In this document: positions 9,339 through 17,394 of the stretch, one piece after another
How positions within the stretch are numbered: the stretch's first letter is position 1
Layout: each line of letters opens with the position of its first letter
Source: Streptomyces catenulae
GTDB lineage: Bacteria; Actinomycetota; Actinomycetes; Streptomycetales; Streptomycetaceae
Reading direction: 5' to 3'
NCBI RefSeq assembly: GCF_000718015.1
Contig: NZ_JODY01000007.1
Location: 186,001 to 250,000, forward strand
Length of the DNA: 64,000 bases
Position numbers and translations under genes: made by a program
Notes under the pieces: generated by a model
The model's input: the letters and a program-made list of their open reading frames with translations, nothing else
The model's database searches: none
What the model was told of the DNA's origin: nothing

Positions 9339-9530
9339 GGGTGAGGGTCCTTCTTCTGTTCTGGGGGCGGCGGTGACGGATCGGGTGACGGCCGGGCGGC
9401 GGCCCCGGGTCAGCGGGGCCACGGCTCCCGGCCGTTCGGGCGTCGGCGGGCACACACGGAAAGCGGCCCGGTTACACCTTCGGCCACCCGGCGGCCGATT
9501 TTCCTCGCTCCCAGGTCGGTTTCCGCAGGC

Positions 9531-9558
9531 GGGGCGTACCGCGATCGGAGTACGCCCC
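9531..9558 (-). terminator. Terminator after the two-component operon
   Basis: GGGGCGTAC (9531-9539) pairs with GTACGCCCC (9550-9558) across a ten-base loop, immediately downstream of the response regulator stop. Confidence 0.6.
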
Positions 9559-9566
9559 CCGCGGGC

Positions 9567-10253
9567 TCACTGCACCCGTGGGCGTACGAGCCCGGTTTCG
9601 TACGCGGTGACCACCAACTGGGCCCGGTCGCGGGCGCCGAGCTTGGCCATCGCACGGTTCACATGCGTCTTCACCGTCAACGGACTGACCTGCAGCCGGG
9701 CGCCGATCTCGTCGTTGGACAGGCCCCCGGCGACATGCACCAGGACCTCCCGCTCGCGCCCGGTGAGGGTGGCCAGCCGCCGGACGTCGTCGGAGCGGTC
9801 GCCGAGGACGGGGGCGTCCTCCCCCTGGGCGAGGAACTTCGCGATCAGCCCCTTGGTCGCGGCCGGGGAGAGCAGCGCCTCACCGGCGGCGGCGATCCGG
9901 ATCGCGGCGATCAGCTCGTCCGGCTCGGCGCCCTTGCCGAGGAAGCCACCGGCCCCCGCGCGCAGCGCCTGCACCACGTAGTCGTCGACCTCGAAGGTCG
10001 TCAGGATCACCACGCGGACGCCGGAGAGCTGCGGGTCCTCGCTGATCAGCCGGGTCGCGGCGAGGCCGTCGGTGCCGGGCATCCGGATGTCCATCAAGAC
10101 CACGTCGGGCACGGTGGCGCGGGCCAGTTCGTACGCCTGGGCGCCGTCGGACGCCTCGCCGACGACCGCCATGTCCGGTTCCGAGTCGACCAGCACCCGG
10201 AAGGCGCTGCGCAGCAGTGCCTGGTCGTCGGCGAGCAGCACCTTGATGGTCAC
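9567..10253 (-). CDS. NarL/LuxR-type response regulator
   Basis: 228-aa DNA-binding response regulator. The receiver domain (about 1-120) has the acidic pair Asp9-Asp10 in LLADDQALLR, phospho-acceptor Asp55 in VVLMDIRMPG, and the switch Thr in VVILTTFEVDD. The C-terminal LuxR-type helix-turn-helix (about 160-220) reads LTGREREVLVHVAGGLSNDEIGARL followed by VKTHVNRAMAKLGARDRAQLV. The GTG start overlaps the kinase stop by four bases (GTGA), so the pair is translationally coupled. Its target is probably the RND pump gene downstream, inferred from position only. Confidence 0.95.
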   Translation of the reverse strand: MTIKVLLADDQALLRSAFRVLVDSEPDMAVVGEASDGAQAYELARATVPDVVLMDIRMPGTDGLAATRLISEDPQLSGVRVVILTTFEVDDYVVQALRAGAGGFLGKGAEPDELIAAIRIAAAGEALLSPAATKGLIAKFLAQGEDAPVLGDRSDDVRRLATLTGREREVLVHVAGGLSNDEIGARLQVSPLTVKTHVNRAMAKLGARDRAQLVVTAYETGLVRPRVQ

Positions 10254-11524
10254 AGCGGGGTCCCTTCCGTACGGGCGGGGTGCAGAGGAAGGGTGGCACG
10301 CACCCGGAAGCCACCGGTCGGCCGGGTCCCGGTGGCGACGGTGCCGCCCAGCGCCTGGACCCGCTCGCGCATCCCGATCAGCCCGTGACCGCCGCCGGGC
10401 ACCCCGCCGTCGGAGCCGGTCCGGCCGCGTGGCACCGGGGGCCGTCCGGCGCCGTCGTCCAGCACCGTGACGGTCAGCTCGGCCTCGGTGCGGACGATGC
10501 GGACCGTCGCCCGGGCGCCGTCGCCCGCGTGTTTGCGGACGTTGGTCAGCGCCTCCTGGACGACGCGGTAGACGGTGAGGTCGGCGGAGGCGGGCAGCCC
10601 CTGGGCGGACGCCGGGGCCTGGAGGTCTACGGGGAGCCCGGCGCGGACGAAGCCGTCGACGAGCTGGTCGAGGACGCCGAGGCCGGGCGCGGGCTCGGTG
10701 GGGGCGGTCGGGTCGTCGGACTGCCGCAGCAGCCCGACGGTGGCCCGCAGCTCCCCGAGCGCCGAGCGGGACGCCTCCCGGACGTGTGCCAGGGCCTGTT
10801 TCGCCTGGTCGGGCCGGGTGTCCATGACATGTGAGGCGACGCCTGCCTGGACGTTGACGAGCGCGATGTGGTGAGCGACGACGTCGTGCAGCTCCCGGGC
10901 GATACGCATCCGCTCCTCGGCGACGCGGCGACCGGCCTCCTCCTCGCGGGTGCGTTCGGCACGTTCGGCGCGTTCGTGGATGGCGTCGATGTAGGCGCGG
11001 CGGCTGCGGACCGCGTCGCCGGTCGCGGCGGCGAGCCCCGTCCAGGCGGTGATCGCGAGGTTCTCCTGCGCGTACCAGGGCCCGGTCCCGAAGAGCATCG
11101 CGGCACCGGTCAGCACGACGACGGTGAGGGCGCCGACCCGCCAGGTGGTGTGGCGGTCGGTGCGGGCGGCGAGGGTGAAGAGCGCGACGAAGGCGGCCGC
11201 GGCGACCGGCGCGCGGGACTCGCCCGTCTCGGTGACCAGCTCGACGAGGGTGAGCGCGCCGGTGACGGCGAGCACGGTACGCGGGGCGCGGCGGCGCGCC
11301 ACCAGCGCGGCGCAGGCCAGGGTGGCGAGGACGGCGACGACGGGCGACGGCGGGTGGCCGATGAGGCGCGGGCTGTGCGGGCCGTGCCGGTCGACGACCG
11401 CAGCGAGCATGATCGCGGTGAGGACGCAGACCGCGACGGCGACGTCGGCCGCCAGGGGGTGCTTCCGGTGCCACTGGAAGCGGCCGGGGCGCGGGGCTTC
11501 CCGGCCGGTGTCGGGAGGGGTCAC
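10250..11524 (-). CDS. Sensor histidine kinase (HPK7, NarX/DesK-like)
   Basis: 424-aa membrane kinase. About four or five hydrophobic segments lie between residues 25 and 160, then a coiled linker rich in Glu and Arg (HERAERAERTREEEAGRR) leads to the HisKA_3 dimerisation helix with phospho-acceptor His213 in IARELHDVVAHH. The HATPase domain carries the N-box (QEALTNVRKHAG) and the G-box (GHGLIGMRERVQALGG). There is no separate sensor domain, so the signal is probably read in or at the membrane. The start is a GTG with no clear ribosome site, so the N-terminus is less certain. First gene of a two-gene operon. Confidence 0.93.
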   Translation of the reverse strand: MTPPDTGREAPRPGRFQWHRKHPLAADVAVAVCVLTAIMLAAVVDRHGPHSPRLIGHPPSPVVAVLATLACAALVARRRAPRTVLAVTGALTLVELVTETGESRAPVAAAAFVALFTLAARTDRHTTWRVGALTVVVLTGAAMLFGTGPWYAQENLAITAWTGLAAATGDAVRSRRAYIDAIHERAERAERTREEEAGRRVAEERMRIARELHDVVAHHIALVNVQAGVASHVMDTRPDQAKQALAHVREASRSALGELRATVGLLRQSDDPTAPTEPAPGLGVLDQLVDGFVRAGLPVDLQAPASAQGLPASADLTVYRVVQEALTNVRKHAGDGARATVRIVRTEAELTVTVLDDGAGRPPVPRGRTGSDGGVPGGGHGLIGMRERVQALGGTVATGTRPTGGFRVRATLPLHPARTEGTPL

Positions 11525-11616
11525 GGGAGCACACGGTAGCGCCCCGGACCCGGAAGGGGCCGGGGCGCTGTCCGTCTGCGCTGGAGGGGACGCCCGGGGG
11601 CGGGCGCCGACCGGTG

Positions 11617-11895
11617 TCAGCCGGGGATGAGCCCGTCGTCGCTGAGCATCTCGCGGACCTCGTCGAGCGTGGCGTCCTGCCCGGGCAGGATCAGCTCGGA
11701 CGGTTCGAGGGCGTCGTCGGGCAGCGGCTCGCCGAGTCGGCGCACCGCGTCGAGCAGGGCGCCCAGCGTTCTGCGGAAGCCCTGCTCGTCACCGCTCTCC
11801 ATCTCGGCGAGCAGTTCGTCGTCCAACGCGTTGAGCTCGGTGAAGTGGACGTCGTCCAGCTTCACCTGGCCCTCCCCCATGATCCGTACGATCAC
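11617..11895 (-). CDS. pspAA: PspA-associated protein PspAA
   Basis: 92-aa acidic protein beginning MIVRIMGEGQVKLDD, the hallmark of the PspAA family that accompanies PspA in actinobacteria. In this family the small beta-rich domain partners PspA in the cell-envelope stress response. It is encoded 56 bases downstream of pspA on the same strand, so cotranscription is likely. No membrane segment is present. It ends with LSDDGLIPG. Function is inferred from the family and the neighbour. Confidence 0.88.
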   Translation of the reverse strand: MIVRIMGEGQVKLDDVHFTELNALDDELLAEMESGDEQGFRRTLGALLDAVRRLGEPLPDDALEPSELILPGQDATLDEVREMLSDDGLIPG

Positions 11896-11951
11896 GACGG
11901 TCTCCCTCGTGTGCGGTCGGCGATCCCTGTGAGGCTATCCGCCGGCGTGGG

Positions 11952-12749
11952 TCACTGCTTGTCGAAACGCGGCTGGTCCTGGGGGGCGGAGGGCTGTGCC
12001 TGACCGCCCTGACCGCCCTCGATGGCCTGCTGCCCGGCGGAGGAACCACCGGCCAGTTCGGCCTTCATCCGCTGCAGCTCCAGCTCGACGTCGCTGCCGC
12101 CGGAGAGGCGGTCCAGCTCGGCCGTGATGTCGTCCTTGGCCATACCGGTCGGGTCGTCGAGGGCGCCGGAGGCGAGCAGCTCGTCGATGGCACCGGCACG
12201 CGCCTGCATCTGCGCGGTCTTGTCCTCGGCCCGCTCGATGGCGAGACCGACGTCGCCCATCTCCTCGGAGATGCCGGAGAACGCCTCCCCGATCTGGGTC
12301 TGCGCCTGGGCGGCGGTGTACGTCGCCTTGATCGTCTCCTTCTTGGTGCGGAAGGCGTCGACCTTGGCCTGCAGCCGCTGGGCGGCGAGGGTCAGCTTCT
12401 CCTCCTCACCCTGGAGGTTCTGGTGCTGCGACTGCAGGTCGGTGACCTGCTGCTGCAGCGCGCTGCGGCGCGAGAGCGCCTCACGGGCCAGGTCCTCACG
12501 GCCCAGCGCCAGCGCCTTGCGGCCCTGGTCCTCCAGCTTGGCGGACTGGCCCTGGAGCTGGTTGAGCTGCAGCTCCAGCCGCTTGCGGGAGGTCGCCACG
12601 TCGGCGACCCCGCGACGCACCTTCTGGAGCAGCTCCAGCTGCTTCTGGTACGAGTAGTCGAGGGTCTCGCGCGGGTCCTCGGCCCGGTCCAGGGCCTTGT
12701 TGGCCTTCGCGCGGAAGATCATCCCCATCCGCTTCATGACACCGCTCAT
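11952..12749 (-). CDS. pspA: PspA/IM30 phage-shock protein
   Basis: 265-aa member of the PspA/Vipp1 (ESCRT-III-like) family, which assembles on the inner face of stressed membranes and helps keep the proton gradient. The N-terminus MSGVMKRMGMIFRAKANKALDRAEDP matches the family helix 1, followed by long charged coiled-coil (LLQKVRRGVADVATSRKRLELQ and QLQGQSAKLEDQ regions). The C-terminal 40 residues are Gly/Gln-rich and disordered. The Psp regulators of enterobacteria are absent here; control in actinobacteria usually differs. Followed by pspAA. Confidence 0.95.
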   Translation of the reverse strand: MSGVMKRMGMIFRAKANKALDRAEDPRETLDYSYQKQLELLQKVRRGVADVATSRKRLELQLNQLQGQSAKLEDQGRKALALGREDLAREALSRRSALQQQVTDLQSQHQNLQGEEEKLTLAAQRLQAKVDAFRTKKETIKATYTAAQAQTQIGEAFSGISEEMGDVGLAIERAEDKTAQMQARAGAIDELLASGALDDPTGMAKDDITAELDRLSGGSDVELELQRMKAELAGGSSAGQQAIEGGQGGQAQPSAPQDQPRFDKQ

Positions 12750-13035
12750 GGGCCTCGCGCGCCCCCTTCTGACCGAATTACCTCGGGCTTGGACTCCAGC
12801 ACACCTACAGACCCCACAGTACGGGCCCTGGTTCCATTACCGCACTGTTCGGGGCCGGATGTGCTCCTCCTCCAGGACGAGGATTTCTCCGGCGCAGGGT
12901 GGAGGTGGCGTCACGGGGCGTCGTCACCGTGTCCGGTTGGTCCCGTTACGGCAGGTACGGCCGGTCCGTACCGTTGCCGGATCGTGCCCCCTCGCGCCGC
13001 CGCTCACCGCCGCCGACCCCGTACCCTTGGGTGTT

Positions 13036-13632
13036 GTGTTCCGAAGCCGTTCGAAGGATGAGCAGGCCGCGACCGCCAAGGTGACCGCGGACCAGCCCCA
13101 GCAGCCCCGCGACCCGCAGGCCCCCAAGGGCCGCCCGACGCCGAAGCGCAGCGACGCGCAGGCCAACCGCCGCACGCGCGCCCAGACGCCGACCAACCGC
13201 AAGGAGGCGTCGAAGGCGCAGCGCGAGGCGCGCCGCGCCGACATGGCCAAGCAGCGCGAGGCCATGGCCAACGGCGATGAGCGCTATCTGCCCGTGCGGG
13301 ACAAGGGTCCGGTGCGCCGTTTCGCCCGTGACTACGTCGACTCGCGCTGGTGTGTCGCCGAGTTCTTCCTGCCGATGGCCGTGATCATCCTGGTGCTCAC
13401 CATGATCCGGGTGCCGCAGATCCAGAACGTCGCGCTGCTGCTCTGGCTCGTGATCATCGTGCTGATCGTGCTGGACTCCGTCGGCATCTGGTTCCGTATG
13501 GGCAAGCAGCTCAAGGAGCGCTTCCCGAACGAGAGCCACCGGGGCGTCAAGGCGTACGCGGTGATGCGCACGCTCCAGATGCGCCGACTGCGGCTGCCGA
13601 AGCCGCAGGTCAAGCGCGGAGAGCGGCCCTGA
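13036..13632 (+). CDS. DUF3043 membrane protein
   Basis: 198-aa integral membrane protein. The GTG start at 13036 gives VFRSRSKDEQAATAKV, the usual start of DUF3043 proteins. Residues 1-95 are very rich in Lys, Arg and Gln (RPTPKRSDAQANRRTRAQ) and probably cytoplasmic; two hydrophobic segments follow (FFLPMAVIILVLTMI and VALLLWLVIIVLIVLDSVGIWF), then a basic tail. The family is conserved in actinobacteria and has no known function. The methyltransferase that follows on the same strand is almost touching, suggesting an operon. Confidence 0.88.
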   Translation: MFRSRSKDEQAATAKVTADQPQQPRDPQAPKGRPTPKRSDAQANRRTRAQTPTNRKEASKAQREARRADMAKQREAMANGDERYLPVRDKGPVRRFARDYVDSRWCVAEFFLPMAVIILVLTMIRVPQIQNVALLLWLVIIVLIVLDSVGIWFRMGKQLKERFPNESHRGVKAYAVMRTLQMRRLRLPKPQVKRGERP

Positions 13633-13676
13633 CCGCGAGCGACGCCGCCACGGCGCCCGTTCCGGGGACGGCCGCC

Positions 13677-14528
13677 GTGGTGCCCGTTCCCGAGGCACCC
13701 GCGGTGTCCGTGCCCGCCCAGCCGGTCGGCCCCGCGGAGCCCGTCGCCCCGGCCCCCGCGGCCGTGGCCGCCGCGCCCGTGGTGCGGCCGTCGGTGCGGC
13801 AGGAGCTGCTGGGGCGGCAGATCGAGGAGCAGATCGCCGGGCGGTTCCCCGTCGGGCAGCGGCTGCGGGTGCTCGACGCCGGGACGGGTGACGGTGTGCA
13901 GGCGCTGCGGCTGGCGCGCGCCGGGCACCATGTCACCGCACTGGAGCAGGACCCGGGCGCCCTGGAGGGCGTCCGCGCGGCGCTGGCGGCCGAGCCGGAC
14001 GGCATCCGGGAGCGGGTGCGGCTGGTCGAGGGCGACGGCCGGGACACCGGTGCGCACTTCCTGCCGGGCTCGTTCGACGTGGTGCTCTGTCACGGGCTGC
14101 TCAGCGGCGCCCGGGACCCGGACGCGCATCTGGCGGGCCTCGCGCGGGTGCTGGCCCCCGGTGGTCTGCTCTCCCTCGTCGTCCGCAACACCGGCGCCGC
14201 CGCGATGCGGCCCGGGCTCGCCGGGGACTGGCACGGCGTGCTCGCCGCGTTCGAGGCGCCGGACGGTGAGCGGGGCGCGGGTCGGTCCGGTCTGGACGCG
14301 CTGACCGCGTCGCTGGCCGGGATCGGTGCGCCGCTCCAGGAGTGGTACGGCGTCGGCGTCTTCACGGACGCCTCGGCCGACGCGGCGCCGCAGGTGCCCG
14401 CCCAGGGCGGGGCGGACGGTGCGCGGCGGCGGGAGCTGCTGCTGAGCGCCGAGGAGCGGGCCGGGCGGACCGATCCGTACCGTACGGTCGCCGGGCTGCT
14501 GCATCTGTGCGGCGTGCGGGGCGGCTGA
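13677..14528 (+). CDS. Class I SAM-dependent methyltransferase
   Basis: About 283 aa. The SAM site is clear: LRVLDAGTGDGVQALRLARAG (motif I), then VTALEQDPGALEGVR (motif II acidic residue), RLVEGDGRD, and FDVVLCHGLLSGARDPDAHL with LAPGGLLSLVVRN. The fold resembles CmoA/UbiE-type enzymes, so a tRNA or small-molecule acceptor is possible. The start is uncertain: no good site overlaps the DUF3043 stop, and GTG codons at 13677, 13680 and 13779 are all in frame; 13677 is used because GGGGACGG precedes it. The Ala/Pro-rich first 35 residues may therefore not be translated. Confidence 0.85.
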   Translation: MVPVPEAPAVSVPAQPVGPAEPVAPAPAAVAAAPVVRPSVRQELLGRQIEEQIAGRFPVGQRLRVLDAGTGDGVQALRLARAGHHVTALEQDPGALEGVRAALAAEPDGIRERVRLVEGDGRDTGAHFLPGSFDVVLCHGLLSGARDPDAHLAGLARVLAPGGLLSLVVRNTGAAAMRPGLAGDWHGVLAAFEAPDGERGAGRSGLDALTASLAGIGAPLQEWYGVGVFTDASADAAPQVPAQGGADGARRRELLLSAEERAGRTDPYRTVAGLLHLCGVRGG

Positions 14529-14548
14529 CGCCCCCGGTAAGTACGTCA

Positions 14549-14588
14549 CGAGGCCCGCGGCCCCCGGTGGAGGGGGCCGCGGGCCTCG
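14549..14588. terminator. Bidirectional terminator
   Basis: Perfect 17-bp stem, 14549-14565 with 14572-14588, six-base loop, between convergent genes. Confidence 0.85.
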
Positions 14589-14606
14589 TCGGGTGCGGGG
14601 CGGCAC

Positions 14607-14819
14607 TCAGTCGTCGTCGGCGTGGAGGCTCATCGGGCCCGCGTAGATCTCGGTGCCGTCCTCGAAGAGGCGGACCTGGTCGACGCCGCCGTCGCGCAGC
14701 GCCCGCCACTCCTCGCCGATCCAGGATTCGGCGTCCCCCTGGGTCGTGAATTCCTCCGGCTGCACCGACGGCGCCGTCTCCGTACCGTCCGCCGTCTCGA
14801 ACCGCCACGTCCACGCCAT
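14607..14819 (-). CDS. Small conserved hypothetical protein, 70 aa
   Basis: Begins MAWTWRFETADG and ends MSLHADDD. The ATG is preceded by CAGGAGG with ideal spacing, which strongly supports the start. It is acidic, with no membrane segment; the alternating pattern (WTWRFE, QVRLFEDGTEIYAG) suggests a small beta-sheet fold. I recall similar short acidic proteins in many Streptomyces but know no function. Divergent from the cobU fusion gene and convergent with the methyltransferase. Confidence 0.78.
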   Translation of the reverse strand: MAWTWRFETADGTETAPSVQPEEFTTQGDAESWIGEEWRALRDGGVDQVRLFEDGTEIYAGPMSLHADDD

Positions 14820-14995
14820 GTCCGCCTCCTGGGTGCCTGGGTGCGGCGGGAGGTGCCGGGGCCCCGTCCGCCGTGCCGTGATGTGCTGCTGAGCGTGTTG
14901 TCCTGCTGGTCGTGCGTGGTGCCGGTCAGAGCCTATCGGCCGTGTCGAGAGGTCCCCGGCGCGCTGTGGGGCCGGGCCCGGGGGAAAATCGCCGG

Positions 14996-16342
14996 GTGGA
15001 ACTGACACTGCTCGGCACCGGAGCCCCTCAGGGGCTGCCGCGCCCCGGCTGCCCGTGCGCGGCCTGCGCCACCGCCGTCGGCGACGAGGCGCGGGCGGCG
15101 ACCGCGCTGCTCATCGACGGCGCGCTGCTCATCGATCTCACCCCCGGCCCGGCGTTCGCCGCCGCCCGCGCGGGGCAGTCGCTGGCGGGGGTGCGGCAGG
15201 TGCTGCTGTCGCATCCGCACGACGGTCCGGCGCTGGAGGTCCCGGCGGGGCTGCCGCAGCCGGGCCGGGTCGCGGACGGGCGGGAGCTGGCGCTGCTGGA
15301 CGGGCACCGGGTGCGGGCCATCGCGGTGGACATCCCCGGTACCGGCTACGAGATCGGCGGCGGGGGCGGTGAGCGGCTGCTGTACCTGCCGCCGGGCGCC
15401 GCGCCCGCGGGGCCGGTCAACGGCGCGGCGGCGGGCGGCGGCTACGAGGCGATGGGCGGCACCGGTCCGTACGACCTGGTGCTGCTGGACGTCGTCGGGC
15501 GGCCGGACGCGCTGGCGCGGCTGCGGGCGAGCGGTGCGGTGGACGCGGCGACCGATGTGATCGCCGTCCATCTCGACCACGCGGTGCCGCCCGGCCCCGA
15601 GCTGCACCGCAGGCTGGCGGCGGCGGGGGCGCGGGCGGTGCCGGACGGGACGACGCTGGTGGCCGGGGAGTTCCCGGTCGGGGCGCCGCCGGAGCTGCCG
15701 CGGCGGACGCTGGTGCTGGGCGGGGCGCGCAGCGGCAAGTCGGCGGAGGCGGAGCGGCGGCTGGCGGCCTTCCCGGACGTGCTCTACGTCGCGACCGGCG
15801 GCACCCGGGAGGGCGACACGGAGTGGGCGCACCGGGTGGCGCTCCACCGCGAGCGGCGGCCCCCGGGCTGGCGTACCGCCGAGACCTGTGACCTGGTGCC
15901 GCTGCTGACGGGTGAGGAGCGGGACGCCGGGGGCGGGCCGCTGCTCGGTCCGGCGCGGGAGCCGGGGGCCGGGCGGCGGGCCGGGCCGGGCGGCGACGAC
16001 GCGGCCGACCGGGTCTTCGACGCGTCGCCGCTGCTGATCGACTGTCTGTCGCTGTGGCTGACGCAGGTCATGGACGAGGTCGGGGCGTGGGACGACGCGG
16101 CGTGGGAGGCCGGGGGGCGGCGGGCGCTGCGGGAGCGGACGGACGCGCTGGTGGCGGCCGTCCGGGCGACGCGCAGGCAGGTGGTGGCGGTGAGCAACGA
16201 GGTCGGGTCCGGGGTGGTGCCGGCGACCCCGGCCGGGCGGCGGTTCCGGGACGAACTGGGGCGGCTGAACGCGGCGTTCGGCGCCGAGTGCGAGCAGGTG
16301 CTGCTGGTCGTCGCCGGGCAGCCGCTTGCGCTGCGTGGATGA
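14996..16342 (+). CDS. cobU: Fusion of MBL-like domain with CobU (adenosylcobinamide kinase/guanylyltransferase)
   Basis: 448 aa. Residues 237-448 are a complete CobU domain, which phosphorylates adenosylcobinamide and transfers GMP to it in late cobalamin synthesis: P-loop GGARSGKS (242-249), YVATGGTREGDTEWAHRVALHRERRP (the His of HRERRP is the likely GMP acceptor), LLIDCLSLWLTQ, and VAVSNEVGSGVVPATPAGRRFRD. Residues 1-230 resemble a PhnP-type MBL protein: LLGTGAPQGLPRPGCPCAAC at the start. The metal motif is degenerate (LLSHPHDGPALE instead of HxHxDH), so hydrolase activity is doubtful. The GTG start gives VELTLLGTG. cobT and cobS follow. Confidence 0.9.
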   Translation: MELTLLGTGAPQGLPRPGCPCAACATAVGDEARAATALLIDGALLIDLTPGPAFAAARAGQSLAGVRQVLLSHPHDGPALEVPAGLPQPGRVADGRELALLDGHRVRAIAVDIPGTGYEIGGGGGERLLYLPPGAAPAGPVNGAAAGGGYEAMGGTGPYDLVLLDVVGRPDALARLRASGAVDAATDVIAVHLDHAVPPGPELHRRLAAAGARAVPDGTTLVAGEFPVGAPPELPRRTLVLGGARSGKSAEAERRLAAFPDVLYVATGGTREGDTEWAHRVALHRERRPPGWRTAETCDLVPLLTGEERDAGGGPLLGPAREPGAGRRAGPGGDDAADRVFDASPLLIDCLSLWLTQVMDEVGAWDDAAWEAGGRRALRERTDALVAAVRATRRQVVAVSNEVGSGVVPATPAGRRFRDELGRLNAAFGAECEQVLLVVAGQPLALRG

Positions 16343-16404
16343 CACGGGGCCGGTGGGGCACGTGTCCGCTTGCCCGGCGGCCCGGCGGCGGGTGCTCTTG
16401 AACG

Positions 16405-17214
16405 GTGACCGATTCCGAGCTGACGGAGCCGACCGGACGGACCGGGCCGGGTCCCGCCGCCCCCGTCGGGGCCTGCCACCGGGGCACGCCGCGGGCCCAC
16501 GCGCGTACCGCGGGGGCTGAGGTGCGGCAGGCGCCGCGGGATCCCGGGGCGGTCGATCCGCCCGGGGTGCGGGCGGCGGGGCGGCGCGGGCGGTGCGTGG
16601 ACGCGGCGGTGCGGGCATATGTGGCGCGGCACCCGGAGGCGACGGTGGTGGCGCTCGGCGAGGGGCTGGGCACCGGCTACTGGCGGTTGGACAACGGGCG
16701 GTTGCACTGGCTGTCGGTGCTGTCGCCGGAGACCGCGGCGGTGCGGCGGATGCTGCTGCCGGACGGGGCGCGGCGCCGCACGCTGGTGCGTCCGGCGGAC
16801 GGCACCGGCTGGCTGGACGCGGTCGGGGAGCCGTCCCGCGGGGTGATCGTGACGGCGCCGGGGCTGCTGATGCGGCAGCCGCCCGGGGAGGTGCGGGCGC
16901 TGCTGGCGGCGTGCGCGGAGCGGCTGCCCGGCGGGGCGCTGGTCTTCGACGCGCTGCCGCGGCGGGCGGCGGCGGTGGCCCGCCGCTGTCCGGCACCGGC
17001 CGCCGGGCCGCTGCCGGGCCCGGTGCGCTGGTGCCTGGAGCGCGGCCAGCTGGCGGCGCTCGCCGCGGTCCATCCGGCCATCGCCTCGGTACGTGAACTG
17101 CCGCTGCCGGTCGGCCGGTTGGCGCTGCCGGGGGCCGCGGGCGGGTACGGGCAGCGGTTCCCGGTGCTGCGTTCGTGGGCGCCGGTGGTGTGCGAGGTGC
17201 GGTTCGCGCGGTAG
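16405..17214 (+). CDS. Putative class I methyltransferase (leucine carboxyl methyltransferase-like)
   Basis: 269 aa, GTG start. The central block AAVRAYVARHPEATVVALGEGLGTGYWRLD with LHWLSVLSPETAAVRRMLLPDG resembles the SAM-binding core of the PPM1/TcmP-type methyltransferase family, where the Gly-rich GEGLGTG takes the place of motif I and an acidic residue sits near the pocket. The first 60 residues are Pro/Gly/Ala-rich and probably disordered. It lies inside the cobalamin set, 62 bases after the cobU fusion, but nothing ties it to corrin methylation; true corrinoid methylases have a different fold. Function uncertain. Confidence 0.65.
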   Translation: MTDSELTEPTGRTGPGPAAPVGACHRGTPRAHARTAGAEVRQAPRDPGAVDPPGVRAAGRRGRCVDAAVRAYVARHPEATVVALGEGLGTGYWRLDNGRLHWLSVLSPETAAVRRMLLPDGARRRTLVRPADGTGWLDAVGEPSRGVIVTAPGLLMRQPPGEVRALLAACAERLPGGALVFDALPRRAAAVARRCPAPAAGPLPGPVRWCLERGQLAALAAVHPAIASVRELPLPVGRLALPGAAGGYGQRFPVLRSWAPVVCEVRFAR

Positions 17215-17394
17215 GGCGGGGGCGCGCCTCCGGGGCGGGGCGGGCCGTCCGGGGTCCGCGTACGCGGTCGGGCCGTGGCCGTGGCACCGCTCCGGCCTGC
17301 GGTGGGGGTGGTGGCGGCGGGTGGTGTGCCGCCGGTGGTACGGGGTGCGCTCCGGGCGCGTCGGCGGGGCGCGGTTGCCGGTAATCTGCGCCCA

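Noticed and set aside
6141..9344. Open frame of about 1067 codons on the plus strand opposite the RND pump
   Set aside because: Its translation is a low-complexity Asp/Gly/Arg/His series typical of reading G+C-rich genes backwards, and the opposite strand has clear RND motifs.
14820..14995. Cobalamin riboswitch before the cobU fusion gene
   Set aside because: No B12-box-like sequence or the expected long conserved fold could be found; the leader is only about 176 bases and shared with a divergent gene.
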